NCBI GenBank assembly: GCA_003996215.1 | Contig: QJPP01000316.1 | Location: forward strand, 744,001-808,000 | DNA from: Jaltomata sinuosa | Lineage: Eukaryota; Streptophyta; Magnoliopsida; Solanales; Solanaceae | Direction: 5' to 3' | Length of the DNA stretch: 64,000 nt | Shown here: piece after piece, positions 1 through 10,525 of the stretch | How positions within the stretch are numbered: position 1 is the first letter of the stretch | How the letters are laid out: each line of letters opens with the position of its first letter | Translations under genes and position numbers: made by a program | The notes under the pieces: generated by a model | The model's database searches: none | The model's input: only the letters and a program-made list of their open reading frames with translations | What the model was told of the DNA's origin: nothing

Positions 1-221
1 GTTAGAAACTTCTGCATGATTAAAAAACAGCACAATCAATAAGTTTATATAACCCTTAATGACATAAAAAAGAAACACCATATTTATAAGCAACAAATGA
101 CTCATGGAAGACAAATTTGTAAGAATAATGAGATATTTCCCCTTTAATTAAATGTCAAAAATAAAAATATTTTAATAGGAAGTTCTTTCCCCTTTAATAG
201 TTCTTACGCAGCGTGAGAATA

Positions 222-415
222 AAAGCTTGTTTGGATGTGCTTATAGTTTATGGCTTATAATACAAACTTATGATTTTTGACCTTTTTTTTTAGCTTTAAA
301 ACAAGTGCTTAAAAACATTTTTTTAATTTTATCCAAACACTATAAAAGTGTTTAAAAACTATTTTGACCTAAAATCACCTAAAAGCTCTAATTGAGCTTC
401 AACAACATACAATTA
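222..415. repeat. degenerate MITE-like AT-rich fragment
   Basis: The stretch opens with a GCTTGTTTGGATGTGCTTAT motif and contains TATCCAAACACTATAAAAGTG further in. This is the style of the short non-autonomous DNA elements seen elsewhere in this window (for example at 21.96-22.34 kb). A matching far end could not be fixed, so it is called a fragment. The bases before it (1-221) are AT-rich with nothing recognisable. Confidence 0.3.
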
Positions 416-439
416 TTAAAAGAAAAATTATATTAACCA

Positions 440-560
440 TTAAGAATGTGGCGGAATGATAAGATACTTTCATCTTTAGTCAGAGATTTCGAATTCATAA
501 TCCTAAAAATGAAAAATCTTTTGGTAGGAAGTTTCGAGTAAGATTCACAAAATGGCCACT
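440..560 (+). repeat. SINE-like fragment (tRNA-derived head)
   Basis: GTGGCGGAATGATAAG resembles a tRNA A box, and GATTTCGAATTC about 40 bases later resembles a B box, so this looks like the 5' half of a tRNA-derived SINE. It is related to the copies near 28.4 and 29.2 kb, which show similar spacing. The 3' half is missing; the LTR array begins just downstream at 575. Family assignment is inference. Confidence 0.4.
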
Positions 561-574
561 TTTCACCTCCTAAT

Positions 575-973
575 TGTTAGGGTTTGCCCTGAATTTCCTA
601 CTTTATCTGAATTATACCATAATTGTGTTTTATTTCAAAAAGGTTTTCTTGTAGGAAAAGATTTCTTCTATAATTGGTTAATTCTTTCTTGGAGGAGAAG
701 TTTGGACTTCTATAAATTGAAGATCTCTCTTCTCATACCATAACACAATATCATCCACAATGTAGTCGTTTAGAGAGTTTCGTTTAGGGGGAGATTATTC
801 TCCCAATAAGTCTTTATGTTTTTTAATTTTAGTTTTTAATATGTAGGCCAATTGGTCAAATCATATAATAATATTGTGTTTTTATTATGTTTTTCTTTGT
901 CATCTGATTTATCGCCTTGATGATTTGCAATTAATAGCTTTCGCATGACGCCCTTTAGATTTCGAGCCCAACA
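575..973 (+). repeat. LTR 1 of a three-LTR array
   Basis: A 399-bp LTR that starts TGTTAGGGTTTGCCC and ends CCCAACA (TG...CA termini). It has a TATA-like CTATAAATTGAAG near 711 and is followed directly by a primer-binding site. The five bases before it are CTAAT; those after LTR 3 are CTAAC, an imperfect target duplication. Its 3' half matches LTR 2 and differs from LTR 3. Confidence 0.85.
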
Positions 974-1343
974 AGTGGTATCAAGAGCCGGACGATCTAA
1001 TGGGTTCAACAATCCAACGATTCAATGGGTTCAATGAGCCGGTGGTTGAATGAGGTTGAAGACAAGTTTAAGGCGATTCAAATCAACTTGCAACCAATTT
1101 GATGATAATGAAATTTTTTGTCCAGATACTACATGTGGAGAAGGAGTATCAAGATTCAACCATATTTTCAACATACCTGCTGCTTGCTGCTGCATCTTTA
1201 AAAATAAAAATAAAAAATCTTAAAACCATTTTTAACCACAATATTTTAAATCTTATTTTTAACCATGGCAAGCAGCAGTGATGAAGATGATGTGAAGAAG
1301 AAGAAGATTAAATTTGCCAAAAAATTTAGGCCAAGGGGAGATT
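974..1343 (+). mobile_element. internal domain 1 of TRIM-like LTR element
   Basis: A 370-bp internal region between two LTRs. It begins with AGTGGTATCAAGAGCCGG, which resembles an initiator-Met tRNA primer-binding site with one extra A. It ends in a purine-rich tract, CCAAGGGGAGA, just before LTR 2. There is no room for gag-pol, so the element is non-autonomous and needs enzymes from elsewhere. It is about 93-95% alike by eye to internal domain 2. Confidence 0.75.
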
Positions 1344-1741
1344 TGTTAGGGTTTGCCCTGAATTTTCTACTTTATCTGAATTATACCATAATTGTGTTTT
1401 ACTTCAAAAAGGTATTCTTGTAAGAAAAGATCTCTTCTATAATTGGTTAATTCTTTCTTGGAGGAGAAGTTTGGACTTCTATAAATTGAAGATCTCTATT
1501 CTCATGCCATAACACAATATCATCCACAATGTAGTCGTTTAGAGAGTTTCGTTTAGGGGAGAGTATTCTCCCAATAAGTCTTTATGCTTTTTAGTTTTAG
1601 TTTTTAATATGTAGGACAATTGGTCAAATCATATAATAATATTGTGTTTTTATTATGTTTTTCTTTGTCATCTGATTTATTGTCTTGATGATTTGCAATT
1701 AATAGCTTTCGCATGACGCCCTCTCGATTTTGAATCCAACA
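1344..1741 (+). repeat. LTR 2 (middle, chimeric) of the array
   Basis: A 398-bp LTR with the same termini as LTR 1. Its left part carries the LTR 3 variants (TTACTTC, GATCTCTTC, CTCATGCCAT). Its right part, from about 1527 on, carries the LTR 1 variants (GTCGTTTAGAGAGTTTCG). That is the pattern left by unequal exchange between the two outer LTRs. Confidence 0.85.
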
Positions 1742-2107
1742 AGTGGTATCAAGAGCCGGATGATCTAATGGGTTCAACAATCAACGATTCAATGGGTTCA
1801 ATGAGCCGGTGGTTGAATGAGGTTGAAGACAAGTTTAAGGCGGTTTCAAATCAACTTGCAACCAATTAGATGATAATGAAGATTTTTGTCCAGATACTAC
1901 ATGTGGAGAAGGAGTATCAAGATTCAACCATATTTTCAACATACCTGTCGCTGCATCTTTAAAAATAAAAATAAAATATTTTAAAATCATTTTTAACCAC
2001 AATATTTTAAATCTTATTTTTAACCACGGCAAGCAGCAGTGATGAAGATGATGTGACGAAGAAGAAGAAGATTAAATTTGCTCGAAACTTCAGGCCAAGG
2101 GGAGATT
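1742..2107 (+). mobile_element. internal domain 2 of TRIM-like LTR element
   Basis: A 366-bp copy of internal domain 1 with the same primer-binding site (1742-1759) and polypurine end. It holds a short open frame at 1768-1869 (33 residues, beginning MGSTINDSMG and ending QLATN), which may be a residue of a gag start. The same frame in domain 1 is broken by a one-base insertion. Confidence 0.75.
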
Positions 2108-2504
2108 TGTTAGGGTTTGCCCTGAATTTCCTACTTTATCTGAATTATACCATAATTGTGTTTTACTTCAAAAAGGTCTTCTCGTAGGAAAAGATCTCTT
2201 CTATAATTGGTTAATTCTTTCTTGGAGGAGAAGTTTGGACTTCTATAAATTGAAGATCTCTATTCTCATGCCATAACACAATATCATCCATAATGTAGTT
2301 TTTTAGAGAGCTTTGTTTATGGGGAGATTTCTCTCCAATAATTTAGGTCTTATATTATTATTTTTATATGTAGGTCGCTTGACCAAACAATATCAATATA
2401 TTATGGTTGTTTTAGTATAGTTTTTCTTTGTCATCTGATTTATCGCCTTGATGGTTTCTAATTAATAGCTTCCGCATGACGCCCTCTCGATTTTGAACCC
2501 AACA
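2108..2504 (+). repeat. LTR 3 of the array
   Basis: A 397-bp LTR ending CCCAACA at 2504. Its first ~180 bases match LTR 2 closely. The U5-side half has diverged, with different text from about 2290 to 2420. After it comes CTAAC, which partly matches the CTAAT before LTR 1. From 2505 to about 2800 nothing recognisable is seen. Confidence 0.8.
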
Positions 2505-2860
2505 CTAACAGCCACTATCGTGCAGTTTCAACTTTCTTAGGTGAAATTACAGTACTATCTTTCAAAGACAAGAAAGCCAAAAAGTGGTTAGTACGTAAAC
2601 GTTATTTTCATGGAAGCGCCTTGCCTTAAATAGTTGTTCCGCGACATGAATATGGATTAGTCCGACCTGAATAATAATTGGCGGCTCTGTCACTTCCTAG
2701 CCAATCTTTGACATTCCAATTCCACTTAACTGAAAATTGACATTCTAAAATATCCAATGGCTTACAGAATACTTGGGTGAGTTATGAACGGCTAAAATGT
2801 CTTTTATCATATATTTTATATGCTCACTAAATTTCTTCGGCTACTACAAACATTATTTCC

Positions 2861-2868
2861 TATAAATA
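2861..2868 (+). promoter_or_regulatory. TATA box candidate of the ARO gene
   Basis: TATAAATA lies about 300 bases before the ATG at 3160, in a context (TCCTATAAATAAGG) typical of plant core promoters. The spacing implies a 5' leader of roughly 270 bases, which includes the C-rich stretch near 2960-3010. No other TATA motif lies closer. Confidence 0.45.
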
Positions 2869-3159
2869 AGGTTGTAACGGCCATGAGTTTTTTTGTTTTC
2901 CATTTTCATGAAATGCTATTGAGACATTTGCGTTTGACCATTGCAAAACCCATACTGAATCATCCCCCCCACCCCGCCGTCACCCCTATCGCCACCTCCT
3001 CCTCCTCCTGCCCTCCGTTTATGGCCAATTTCATCATTTCTCTAAACCCCCCATAAGAAAAAAACAATCAAAAAGATTGCACCTTTCTTTTTTTTGATAA
3101 CGCCAATTCCCCTGTATTTTGCTGTGTTAAAGGAAGAAAATTAATAGTCCGCTATTACG

Positions 3160-5424
3160 ATGGCGGACATAGTGAAACAAATTCTAGCACGGCCAATACA
3201 ATTGGCAGACCAGGTAACAAAAGCGGCTGACGAGGTTTGCAATTTCAAGGCCGATTGTATGGAGATCAAAACCAAAACAGAGAGGCTAGCCGCGCTGCTC
3301 AGACAGGCAGCGCGCGCTAGCAATGACTTGTACGAGCGCCCGACTCGTCGAATCATAGATGACACCGAACAAGTTTTGGACAAGGCACTCACCCTCGTAT
3401 TCAAATGTTGTGCCAGGGGATTGAGACGTGTTTTCACGATTATTCCGAATGCTGCATTGAAGAAAACGGCACAACAGCTTGAGAATTCATGTGGTGATGT
3501 TCAATGGCTGCTACGTGTGTCGACTCCTGCGGATGATCGAGACGATGAGTATCTCGGCCTTCCTCCAATTGCAGCTAATGAACCGATTTTGTGTCTCATA
3601 TGGGAACAGATTGCGATTCTGTGTACAGGGTCGTTGGATGATCGTTCTGATGCGGCGGCTTCGCTTGTGTCATTGGCTAGGGACAATGAGAGGTATGGGA
3701 AGTTAATTATAGAAGAAGGCGGGGTTCCACCGTTGTTGAAATTGGCTAAAGAAGGACGAATGGAGGGTCAGGAGAACGCGTCGAGGGCTATTGGCCTTCT
3801 TGGTCGAGTCCCTGAAAGCGTTGAACAAATTGTCAATGCTGGTGTTTGCTCTGTATTTGCCAAGATTCTAAAAGATGGGCATATGAAAATTCAGGTTGTA
3901 GTAGCTTGGGCAATTTCAGAATTGGCTGCAAAACACCCCAAATGCCAAGATCATTTTGCTCAGGCGAATACTATTAGGCTGTTGGTTAGTCATCTTGCTT
4001 TTGAAACAATTCAAGAACATAGTAAATATGCTATTGCTACAAAACAACACAACATGTCCATACACGCAGCTGCTGCGATGGCCCATTCTAATTCATCTGG
4101 TACTAGCAAATTCAGTGACATTGGAGGTAAAGCTGAAGATGATGAGAATAAAACTCAGGGTAAAATTCTTCACCCTATGGATAATCAAACAACCAACCAA
4201 ATGCATAGTTTGGTTGCAAGCGCAATGGCAATGAAAACCCAGACACAGAATCAGGCTAACAATCCTATAGTAAGTCCAAATCAACAGCAGCAGCAGCGAC
4301 AAAACCAGAATCAGCAGAGGAACCACCATGTTGGACTGACAGGGACTAGCATTAAAGGGAGGGAATATGAAGATCCTGCTACTAAAGCTGAAATGAAAGC
4401 AATGGCTGCAAGAGCACTTGGGCATCTTAGTGCAGGAAATGTTAGCATTTGTAGTAACATTACAGAATCCCGAGCTCTTTTATGCTTTGCAGTTTTGCTA
4501 GAGAAAGGCCCTGAGGAAGTACAATATCATTCAGCCATGGCACTCATGGAGATCACAGGTAAGTGTGTCACATTTAGCTCAAAAAAATTATAGCCCGCCT
4601 AATTGATGTGTTAATTAGGCATAACCAAAGCTAGCCCGTTCAAAAGCTTAGGCCAATTTGGGCAGCTTGTGCAATCATCAAAAGATAGAAACATAAAGTT
4701 TTAGGCTTGTTTGATTTACTAGTCTTGATAAATCAATGAAAAGAAGGCAGGTTGGATTATGAGCCATTATTTCACCCAACCGTGTTTATTGATTCAATCC
4801 GTTTTAACCCATCTGGATATAGCTCAACTCGCTCATTTGACACTTCTATATGCAGGAGTTGCTGAGCTAAATTCAGACTTGAGACGTAATGCTTTCAAGC
4901 CCACTGCACCTGCTGCCAAAGCCGTGGTTGATCAATTCTTGAGAATTATCAACCAGGGAGATTCAGAATTGCTCATTCCAAGCGTCAGATCTATAGGCCA
5001 TCTGGCCAGGACCTTTCGAGCAACGGAAACAAGAATCATTAGTCCATTGGTGGTTCTGTTAGATGATAATAGGGAACCAGATGTAACTCGTGAGGCCGCA
5101 ATTGCACTCAACAAATTTGCTTCCTCTGATAATTTCCTCAGTCTCAATCACTGCAAGGCCATAATTCAGGCTGGAGGCACCAAGCACCTAGTTCCACATG
5201 TTTACTTTGGTGAACAAATGGTTCAGGTTCCTTGTTTGATTCTCTTGAGTTACATAGCAACGCATGTTCCTGATAGTGAGGCATTAGCCGATGACAATGC
5301 ACATATAGTGTTGGAGTGGGCTACAAAGCAGGAAAAACTAATGCAAGATCCTATAGTTGATGAACTAGTGAACAAAGGCAGAGAAAGCATGGAACTTTAT
5401 CAGTCCAGAGGCTCACGGCTGTGA
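3160..5424 (+). CDS. ARO: ARMADILLO REPEAT ONLY (ARO) family protein
   Basis: Two exons: 3160-4558 and 4856-5424, with intron 4559-4855 (CACAG/GTAAGT donor, TATGCAG acceptor), giving 655 residues. The start MADIVKQILARPIQLADQV and the block LGLPPIAANEPILCLIWEQI are hallmarks of Arabidopsis ARO1-4. Residues 1-130 form the conserved helical N-terminus. Armadillo repeats follow at about 150-290 and 420-630, for example SLVSLARDNERYGKLIIEEG. Between them is a low-complexity linker with a Gln-rich run near residues 373-387. ARO proteins are plant-specific scaffolds; ARO1 acts in polarised tip growth and actin organisation in pollen tubes and root hairs, probably with small GTPase and kinesin partners. 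Reading through the intron would end after 11 extra residues. Which ARO paralogue this is cannot be told. Confidence 0.92.
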
Positions 5425-5507
5425 ACCTATCAACATGCATAATACTTCCTCAGTACGTCCAAAATTTAGGTACTTCTTTAAACTTCCTTTCTTTTCCAGT
5501 TATGTTG

Positions 5508-5620
5508 GAGTGTATACAATCTCTACGAGGTAGGGTAAGGTCTAGGTACACTCTACCCTTTTCAAACCCCACTTGTGAGATTACACTGGGCATGTTGTTA
5601 TTGTTGGAGTGTATACAAGA
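5508..5620 (+). repeat. TS-type SINE 3' fragment
   Basis: GAGGTAGGGTAAGGTCTAGG, then CCCCACTTGTGAGATTACAC and TGGGCATGTTGTTATTGTT. This is the 3' half of the Solanaceae TS SINE with its TTG-rich tail. It lies in the likely 3' UTR or downstream flank of the ARO gene. Family identity is from memory. Confidence 0.65.
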
Positions 5621-5814
5621 TTAGCTTCATTGTACATTGACTAACATGTTCAAGTCAGCAAACATGTTCTCTATGTGAGTCTGTACGAAGCATAGATAAA
5701 AAGACGAGAGCTGTGGTAGGGTGATAAACAACATAAAGCAAATCGATTTATGATAAATTCACATAATATATTTTTAAGACGTGCTCGCCTAGAAATGCAT
5801 TGCATCAAACATTC

Positions 5815-6780
5815 ATGAGTTTAAATGGAGTCACACGATCACGATCAGTGAGGTATATTGCCGACCCTAACTTACTTGGGATTGAGGAGTTTAGTACCTT
5901 ATGGCTGTTGTGTTGTAATGCGGCAAGGGCTAAGTATCCAATCTCATCTAGGTTGGTTAAAGTTGAAGCATCTCTTTCAAATTCTACTGTTCTTTTTGCT
6001 TTCAGTTGCAATGAATGGAGCATTATCCTTCTTACCCTGCCTATCTTTATTTTGCATGATGCAACGTGTGCAAATACAAGTTCTATTCAATTATGCAAGT
6101 GTTATCATGGTTAAGGTTGAAATTTTGAGGCCCTCTTCATCTTGGACAAAAGTTGATGATATCAAATGTGTAACAGAACAACACCACCTCACAAATCGAA
6201 AGGCAAATGGCGATACAAAAACAGTGTAGATTTCTTGGAGCAGTCCAAGAGACTGGTAGAGATAGGTAATCAAGACACAAATGAACATAACCGGTAGGTC
6301 TTGATTCTGAACTCAGTTTGCTGCAGTTAATCTATATTTGATTTGTGTCTTTCTTTTCTTCTTCTTTCCGTATAGCTTACTTTCAGAGTTGGATCATTGG
6401 CCAGGATGGTTGGAGTCGTGACCTCTTGATTACTGAACTGTTTCCTCAAGATTTCTTTAGACTACTCAGATGAATTTCATTCCCACTTTGTAACTCGCAA
6501 TGTGAAACGTGTACAGCAAACAGTAAGAGTTGATGAAAATGTCGCATTACACTTATAATCTTGTTTAGTCTCCTAAATTTTGCACTTGTACTATAGTTAG
6601 ATAGTGTACATTTATTTAGCCACGAAAAAAGTGAACAACTTGCTTGCTACAATGGCTCACACTGCTTCGGCCTAATGGTGTTATTGCACTATAGTTCTTA
6701 CTTTTCACTGGAATGACAACCAAAATGTCACTTAACTTACCATAATGTATCTCTTCAAGAGGAATCAGTTCAGTGCGGAT
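5815..6780. other. gene-free spacer with a SINE/RTE-like tail
   Basis: GTATATTGCCGACCCTAACT followed by TACTTGGGATTGAGG (5851-5887) resembles the 3' tail shared by Solanaceae RTE LINEs and some SINEs. From 5890 to 6780 the sequence is less AT-rich than usual spacer but shows no convincing coding frame. It could include downstream transcribed sequence of the ARO gene. Nothing else is recognisable. Confidence 0.35.
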
Positions 6781-7381
6781 CAGGATTTGATCAATAAACG
6801 ATACCAATAGATAAATAATTGAGAAAAACAGAGTCAAAAGTTATTCCTTCACTAGTAAAACAAAGAGACTCAACCACTCAATAAATATCTCCAGCGAATA
6901 GAACCATATTCAACAACAGCATAATAAAATTGGTATAAACCATTATCTTAAAGCTTAGTCAAAAGAAGTAACAAGAATAGACATAAGAAAGGGCCGTTTC
7001 CACAACTTTTTCCCATAAATCGAATACCCCATATGTCCCTCTCGACCCACAAAAAGCAACAAATCAAAGCTGTAAATCACACAAACAGGTACATTTCATC
7101 AATACAGAAAAAGGAAATTAATTTGGCAACCACAGAGAGGGTTTTTTTTAGCAGCAGCTGATTAATTGATATTGCTTCCAAAACATGTATGTATACATGT
7201 ACAGAGAGTATCCATTGTAGCACCAACAAAAATAAAGACTCCCCATTACTAAAAAGCTTCAAAATGATACTACTAAATAGAAGAAACTACAAGCAACCAA
7301 ATCCGATTAACACTAAGGATAAGTACCGGACAACATAACAACTTAAAAGATAAAAAGCAACAGAGGGTTTCGAGCAAATGA

Positions 7382-8005
7382 TCAACGACCACCGCTGGTG
7401 CATTCACGGGCAAAGTGACCATCCTCACCACACTTGTAGCAACCGCCGCCGCCACCACCACCGCCGGCGGAATTTCTACCACCTCCACCGCCGCCGCCTC
7501 CACTCTGGCTACAGTCCCTAGCAAAGTGTCCAGACTCACCACACTTGAAACAACCACCACCTCCTCCACCACTGCCGCCGCCGCCATAACCGCCACCACC
7601 TCCTCCGTAGCCACCGCCTCCTCCACCATACCGACTTCCACCTCCGTATCCACTGTCACCTCCACCATATCCACCACGGCTACCTCCTCGGCCACCACCG
7701 TATCCACCACCATAACCACCACCATCTCGGCCGCCGCCTCCGCCGCCGCTGCGTGAACCACCTGAAACAGCAGCACCATCTGGTCCGGTAACATCTACAG
7801 CCTTAGTACGGCCGTCATTGCCAGACTCAACCTCGAACTCGACGGTCTCACCATCAGATAGGCTACGGAAACCCTCAGATCTGATACCAGACTGGTGAAC
7901 AAAGAGATCGTCACTGCCATCATCAGGAGTGATGAACCCAAAACCCTTTTGGTCACTGAACCACTTAACGGTTCCGGTAGCCCTCTTTCCACTCTCACCA
8001 GCCAT
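7382..8005 (-). CDS. GRP2: cold-shock-domain glycine-rich zinc-knuckle RNA-binding protein (copy A)
   Basis: Intronless, 207 residues, start [16 protein letters not shown] at 8005. An upstream in-frame GTG at 8017 is not a credible plant start. Residues 8-75 are a cold-shock domain with RNP1 KGFGFI and RNP2 LFVHQ. A Gly-rich RGG/GGY tract follows at about 80-150, then two CCHC knuckles, [14 protein letters not shown] and [14 protein letters not shown]. Two knuckles and this length match plant GRP2/CSP2 (Nicotiana GRP-2) rather than the seven-knuckle CSP1/3. The family are RNA chaperones that melt RNA secondary structure, act in cold acclimation and flowering, and are found in nucleus and cytoplasm. 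A paralogue lies 4.9 kb downstream on the same strand. GC-rich repeats contrast with the AT-rich flanks. Confidence 0.93.
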   Translation of the reverse strand: MAGESGKRATGTVKWFSDQKGFGFITPDDGSDDLFVHQSGIRSEGFRSLSDGETVEFEVESGNDGRTKAVDVTGPDGAAVSGGSRSGGGGGGRDGGGYGGGYGGGRGGSRGGYGGGDSGYGGGSRYGGGGGGYGGGGGGYGGGGSGGGGGGCFKCGESGHFARDCSQSGGGGGGGGRNSAGGGGGGGGCYKCGEDGHFARECTSGGR

Positions 8006-8023
8006 TTTTTCCCTCACAAACAG

Positions 8024-8144
8024 AAACCCTAAAAACCCTTTGTGTTCCCTTTGGAATTGTCACCGTGCCCTTTTACACAAGGGGTGGCTAAGTTATATAG
8101 TGAGAGCCTGAGTGCTACGTTCTGGGCCCACAACACCCTGGGCC
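8024..8144 (-). promoter_or_regulatory. core promoter of GRP2 copy A: telo-box, TATA, site II
   Basis: On the minus strand, TTAGGGTTT (8024-8032, telo-box) lies in the leader. TATATAA (8093-8099) is the TATA box, about 90 bases before the ATG. Two TGGGCC site II motifs sit at 8123-8130 and 8139-8144. Telo-box plus site II is the usual promoter pair of plant translation and cell-growth genes, which suggests high expression in dividing tissue. Confidence 0.65.
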
Positions 8145-8163
8145 ATCATTCCCTATATCAATA

Positions 8164-8766
8164 AGGGTCATTTGATACCTAGCAATTTATTCATAGTATA
8201 AGATAATTAATTTTTTGTATAAAATATACTTCTCTACCATAATTGAGAGTTAATTAGAAAATAAGTTATTCGTATATGAAATTAATATGATATTTTATTA
8301 AAAATTTAAAATTTTGCATTATTAATATTTTCTCCGTTCATTTTTACTTGTCACATTTCGTTTTACGAAAGTTAATTTGACTAAATTTTAAAGCTAAATT
8401 GAAGTAGATTAATTTAATATCTTAAATTTAAAATTTATATGGTCGAAAACTATACGAAAAATGCTATAAGTAGTTGTCATCTTTCTCATATTAATATGAT
8501 GAAAAAATATATTTTAAAACATTGGTCAAAGTTTGTGCAATTTGACCTCGAGAAGTGAAACAGTGACAAACAAAATTGGATGGATGAAGTACATTTATAA
8601 GTTATGACAAATTGATAATTATTTTACGAGGACTAGAAGATGGAATAATTAATACCTGCATAAATAACATTCACATAATTAATACTTGTAAAACTAATAC
8701 CTACATAACTAATAGTTACAATACTATTAATACATGTATAATTCTAACTAGTTATCAAACGACCCC
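8164..8766. mobile_element. MITE-like element with GGGTCRTTTGATA ends, carrying a nested Stowaway-like MITE
   Basis: The left end AGGGTCATTTGATACCTAG and the right end CTAGTTATCAAACGACCCCT are inverted repeats (about 14 of 17 match). Inside, at about 8329-8592, a second element has ends TCTCCGTTCATTTTTACTTG and AATTGGATGGATGAAGTA. The host is related to the GGGGTCGTTTGGTA Tourist-like element at 36.6 kb. The target duplication is unclear. Confidence 0.5.
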
Positions 8767-9374
8767 TATGGATAAGTATATGAAAAAAGAAAATATACAA
8801 CTTTAGAAACAATTATACTACCATATTATTATTAAATATTATATTTAAATTATAAAATAAAAATTAAATAACTTTATTAAGATAGAATTTCTGGCTTTCT
8901 GCATCATAGAAGTTTTTAAATGTAAAGTGTAAAAAATACTAACGTTGAGTTAAACCAAGTAAACTTGTATATGCAGAAAAACAAAATATTGGAAGCTGTC
9001 ATTTGTTGGAGTAAGCAGAAGAATAGAAAAATAATTAACGATTTCACATGTATAATATATTTTATCATTTTTTGTTTCATTCTTAGTGTTTAAGTTTATA
9101 TTTTTACTAATTTTACTAATTAATATTATACTATAACTGTTATTGGTCTACTTTATCATTTTCACCGTTAATAGTCTTTTTCTGAAAATACATTCATGTA
9201 ATTTAGGCATTTTTTTCAGTTGAAAAATATTAAACAATAAATTTTTAAAAATAATTAAATTTATTTTTTGCTATTAGTAAATTCAAGAAACTACAATTTG
9301 TTCTCAACATTAAAATGTACTTTTTAAAATCAATGCATTCTCAATATTAGCTCATCCAATATTTTAAATGTTAT
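8767..9374. other. AT-rich spacer
   Basis: Very AT-rich sequence with no coding frame, RNA gene or repeat boundary that I can support. Confidence 0.5.
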
Positions 9375-9655
9375 AATTTATTAAACCAATAAGAATTCTA
9401 TCAATTAAAGGAACACATTTAAGATCGAAAACTAAACAAATAACAACCACATAGAGAATACTAAAAAGGAGAAAGAAAATTAATTATGTCACTTATGTGG
9501 AACAATAAATTACTTTAATTTATTAAACCAACAAGAAAATTATATCAATCAAAGGAAAACATTTAAGATCGAAAACTAAACAAATAGTCACCATATAGAG
9601 AATACTAAAAAGTGAAAGAAAATTAAATATGTTACTTATGTGGAAAATAAATGAA
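9375..9655. repeat. 142-bp tandem duplication
   Basis: Two copies (9375-9513 and 9517-9655) share AATTTATTAAACCAA, AAGATCGAAAACTAAACAAA and ATAGAGAATACTAAAAAG at a period of 142. They differ at several positions. No coding potential. Origin unknown. Confidence 0.75.
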
Positions 9656-9903
9656 GTATTATAAAAAGTAGCGTACTGGAGTTTGTTTCTGAGGATAGTA
9701 TAGTCATTTAAATGTTTTCTGTTTTATAGCTAATGCGGGATCATGCTGAGAAATTGAATTTTCATGCTTATCCAACTACTCTTCCAATTTCATTTACTAT
9801 TAAAATACTCCTTCCGTTCACTTTTAATTGTTTATTACTATTCAAATGAATAGATTTTTATTTATACTCGTCATTTTTAACATATCAATAAAAGATAAAA
9901 ATC

Positions 9904-10075
9904 CCTTCCAAACCTGTCCGGTCACGAGGAATTAAGAGATCTTTGTCGGTGCTGACTTAGATCTCGAGTGATGAAATAAGGCGGCCAAAAGCGAAGCCTT
10001 TTTCGCGTGAAGCTCTCTTTCCGTGTCGATGAAGGACTATTTCCCGCTACGTGCTAATTAGAAAGATCACTCCTG
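9904..10075. other. GC-balanced island, possible organelle-derived insertion
   Basis: Around 50% GC inside spacer of about 25-30% GC, with abrupt edges. It includes AAGGCGGCCAAAAGCGAAGC and GTGTCGATGAAGGACTATTT. The style recalls plant mitochondrial DNA, but I cannot name a mitochondrial gene in it. A nuclear insertion of organelle DNA is the leading guess, not a demonstrated fact. Confidence 0.3.
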
Positions 10076-10221
10076 AAAAAAAGAAGAAGCTGACATAAAA
10101 AAATAATAGAAAGAGCTTAACATTAATTACTTATTGTTCAAATTATTTTTCAAGACCTAATATTAAACATTGATTAATATAGACATTATGATAAATTCTC
10201 ATAACAATTATTGTTTCTCTC

Positions 10222-10525
10222 CAAACTAGTAAAATTGGGTTTTCTATTTGCATGAAAGTACACCGTATGTTTTTTGATTTTGCATTTGACAGGGTGGTAT
10301 CAAGATCGTGGAATAATAGTATCATGTCTTACAAATTTTATGGTAGAATTCTGGGATTTAAAAGGGTGTGATGTGGTTGTTTTATACACGTAATTTAAGG
10401 ATAGATGAGTTAAATTGACCAAATAATGAAATTATCATCAGTTAACTTGCAAGAAAAATTAGCAATAGACAAATAAGTGAAGAATATGAATTGCGATATA
10501 AGATTGAATTGCCTTAAGCTTCGAG
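10222..10525. repeat. dispersed ~300-bp repeat, copy 1
   Basis: Starts CAAACTAGTAAAATTGGG and ends GCCTTAAGCTTCGA. It shares most of its length with 11371-11697, including TATGTTTTTTGATTTTG, AATAGTATCATGTCTT and ATATAAGATTGAATTGCC. No TG/CA termini, inverted ends or coding frame are seen, so its class is unknown. Confidence 0.7.

Larger units (their letters stand above)
6796..8148 (-). repeat. GRP2 tandem duplication, copy A
   Basis: This segment matches 11694-13087 from the downstream flank (AAATAATTGAGAAAAACAGA), through the 3' UTR (GCACCAACAAAAATAA), CDS and promoter, to the TGGGCC motifs. The duplication therefore carried the whole gene with its regulatory region. UTR text is still readable between copies but has substitutions and indels, so the event is not recent. 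Confidence 0.8.

Noticed and set aside
430..560. Real tRNA gene
   Set aside because: A- and B-box-like motifs are present here and at 28.4 kb, but no cloverleaf or acceptor stem can be formed. They are SINE heads.
3141..3706. Antisense and alternative-frame ORFs within the ARO first exon
   Set aside because: They overlap a conserved coding frame and match no family.
7273..7794. Long open frames on other frames and strands across the GRP2 Gly-rich regions (also 7415-7756 and 12253-12729)
   Set aside because: They come from GGN/CCN repeats. Their translations are runs of Val/Ala/Glu or Thr/Ala/Ser, and the GRP2 frame explains the DNA.
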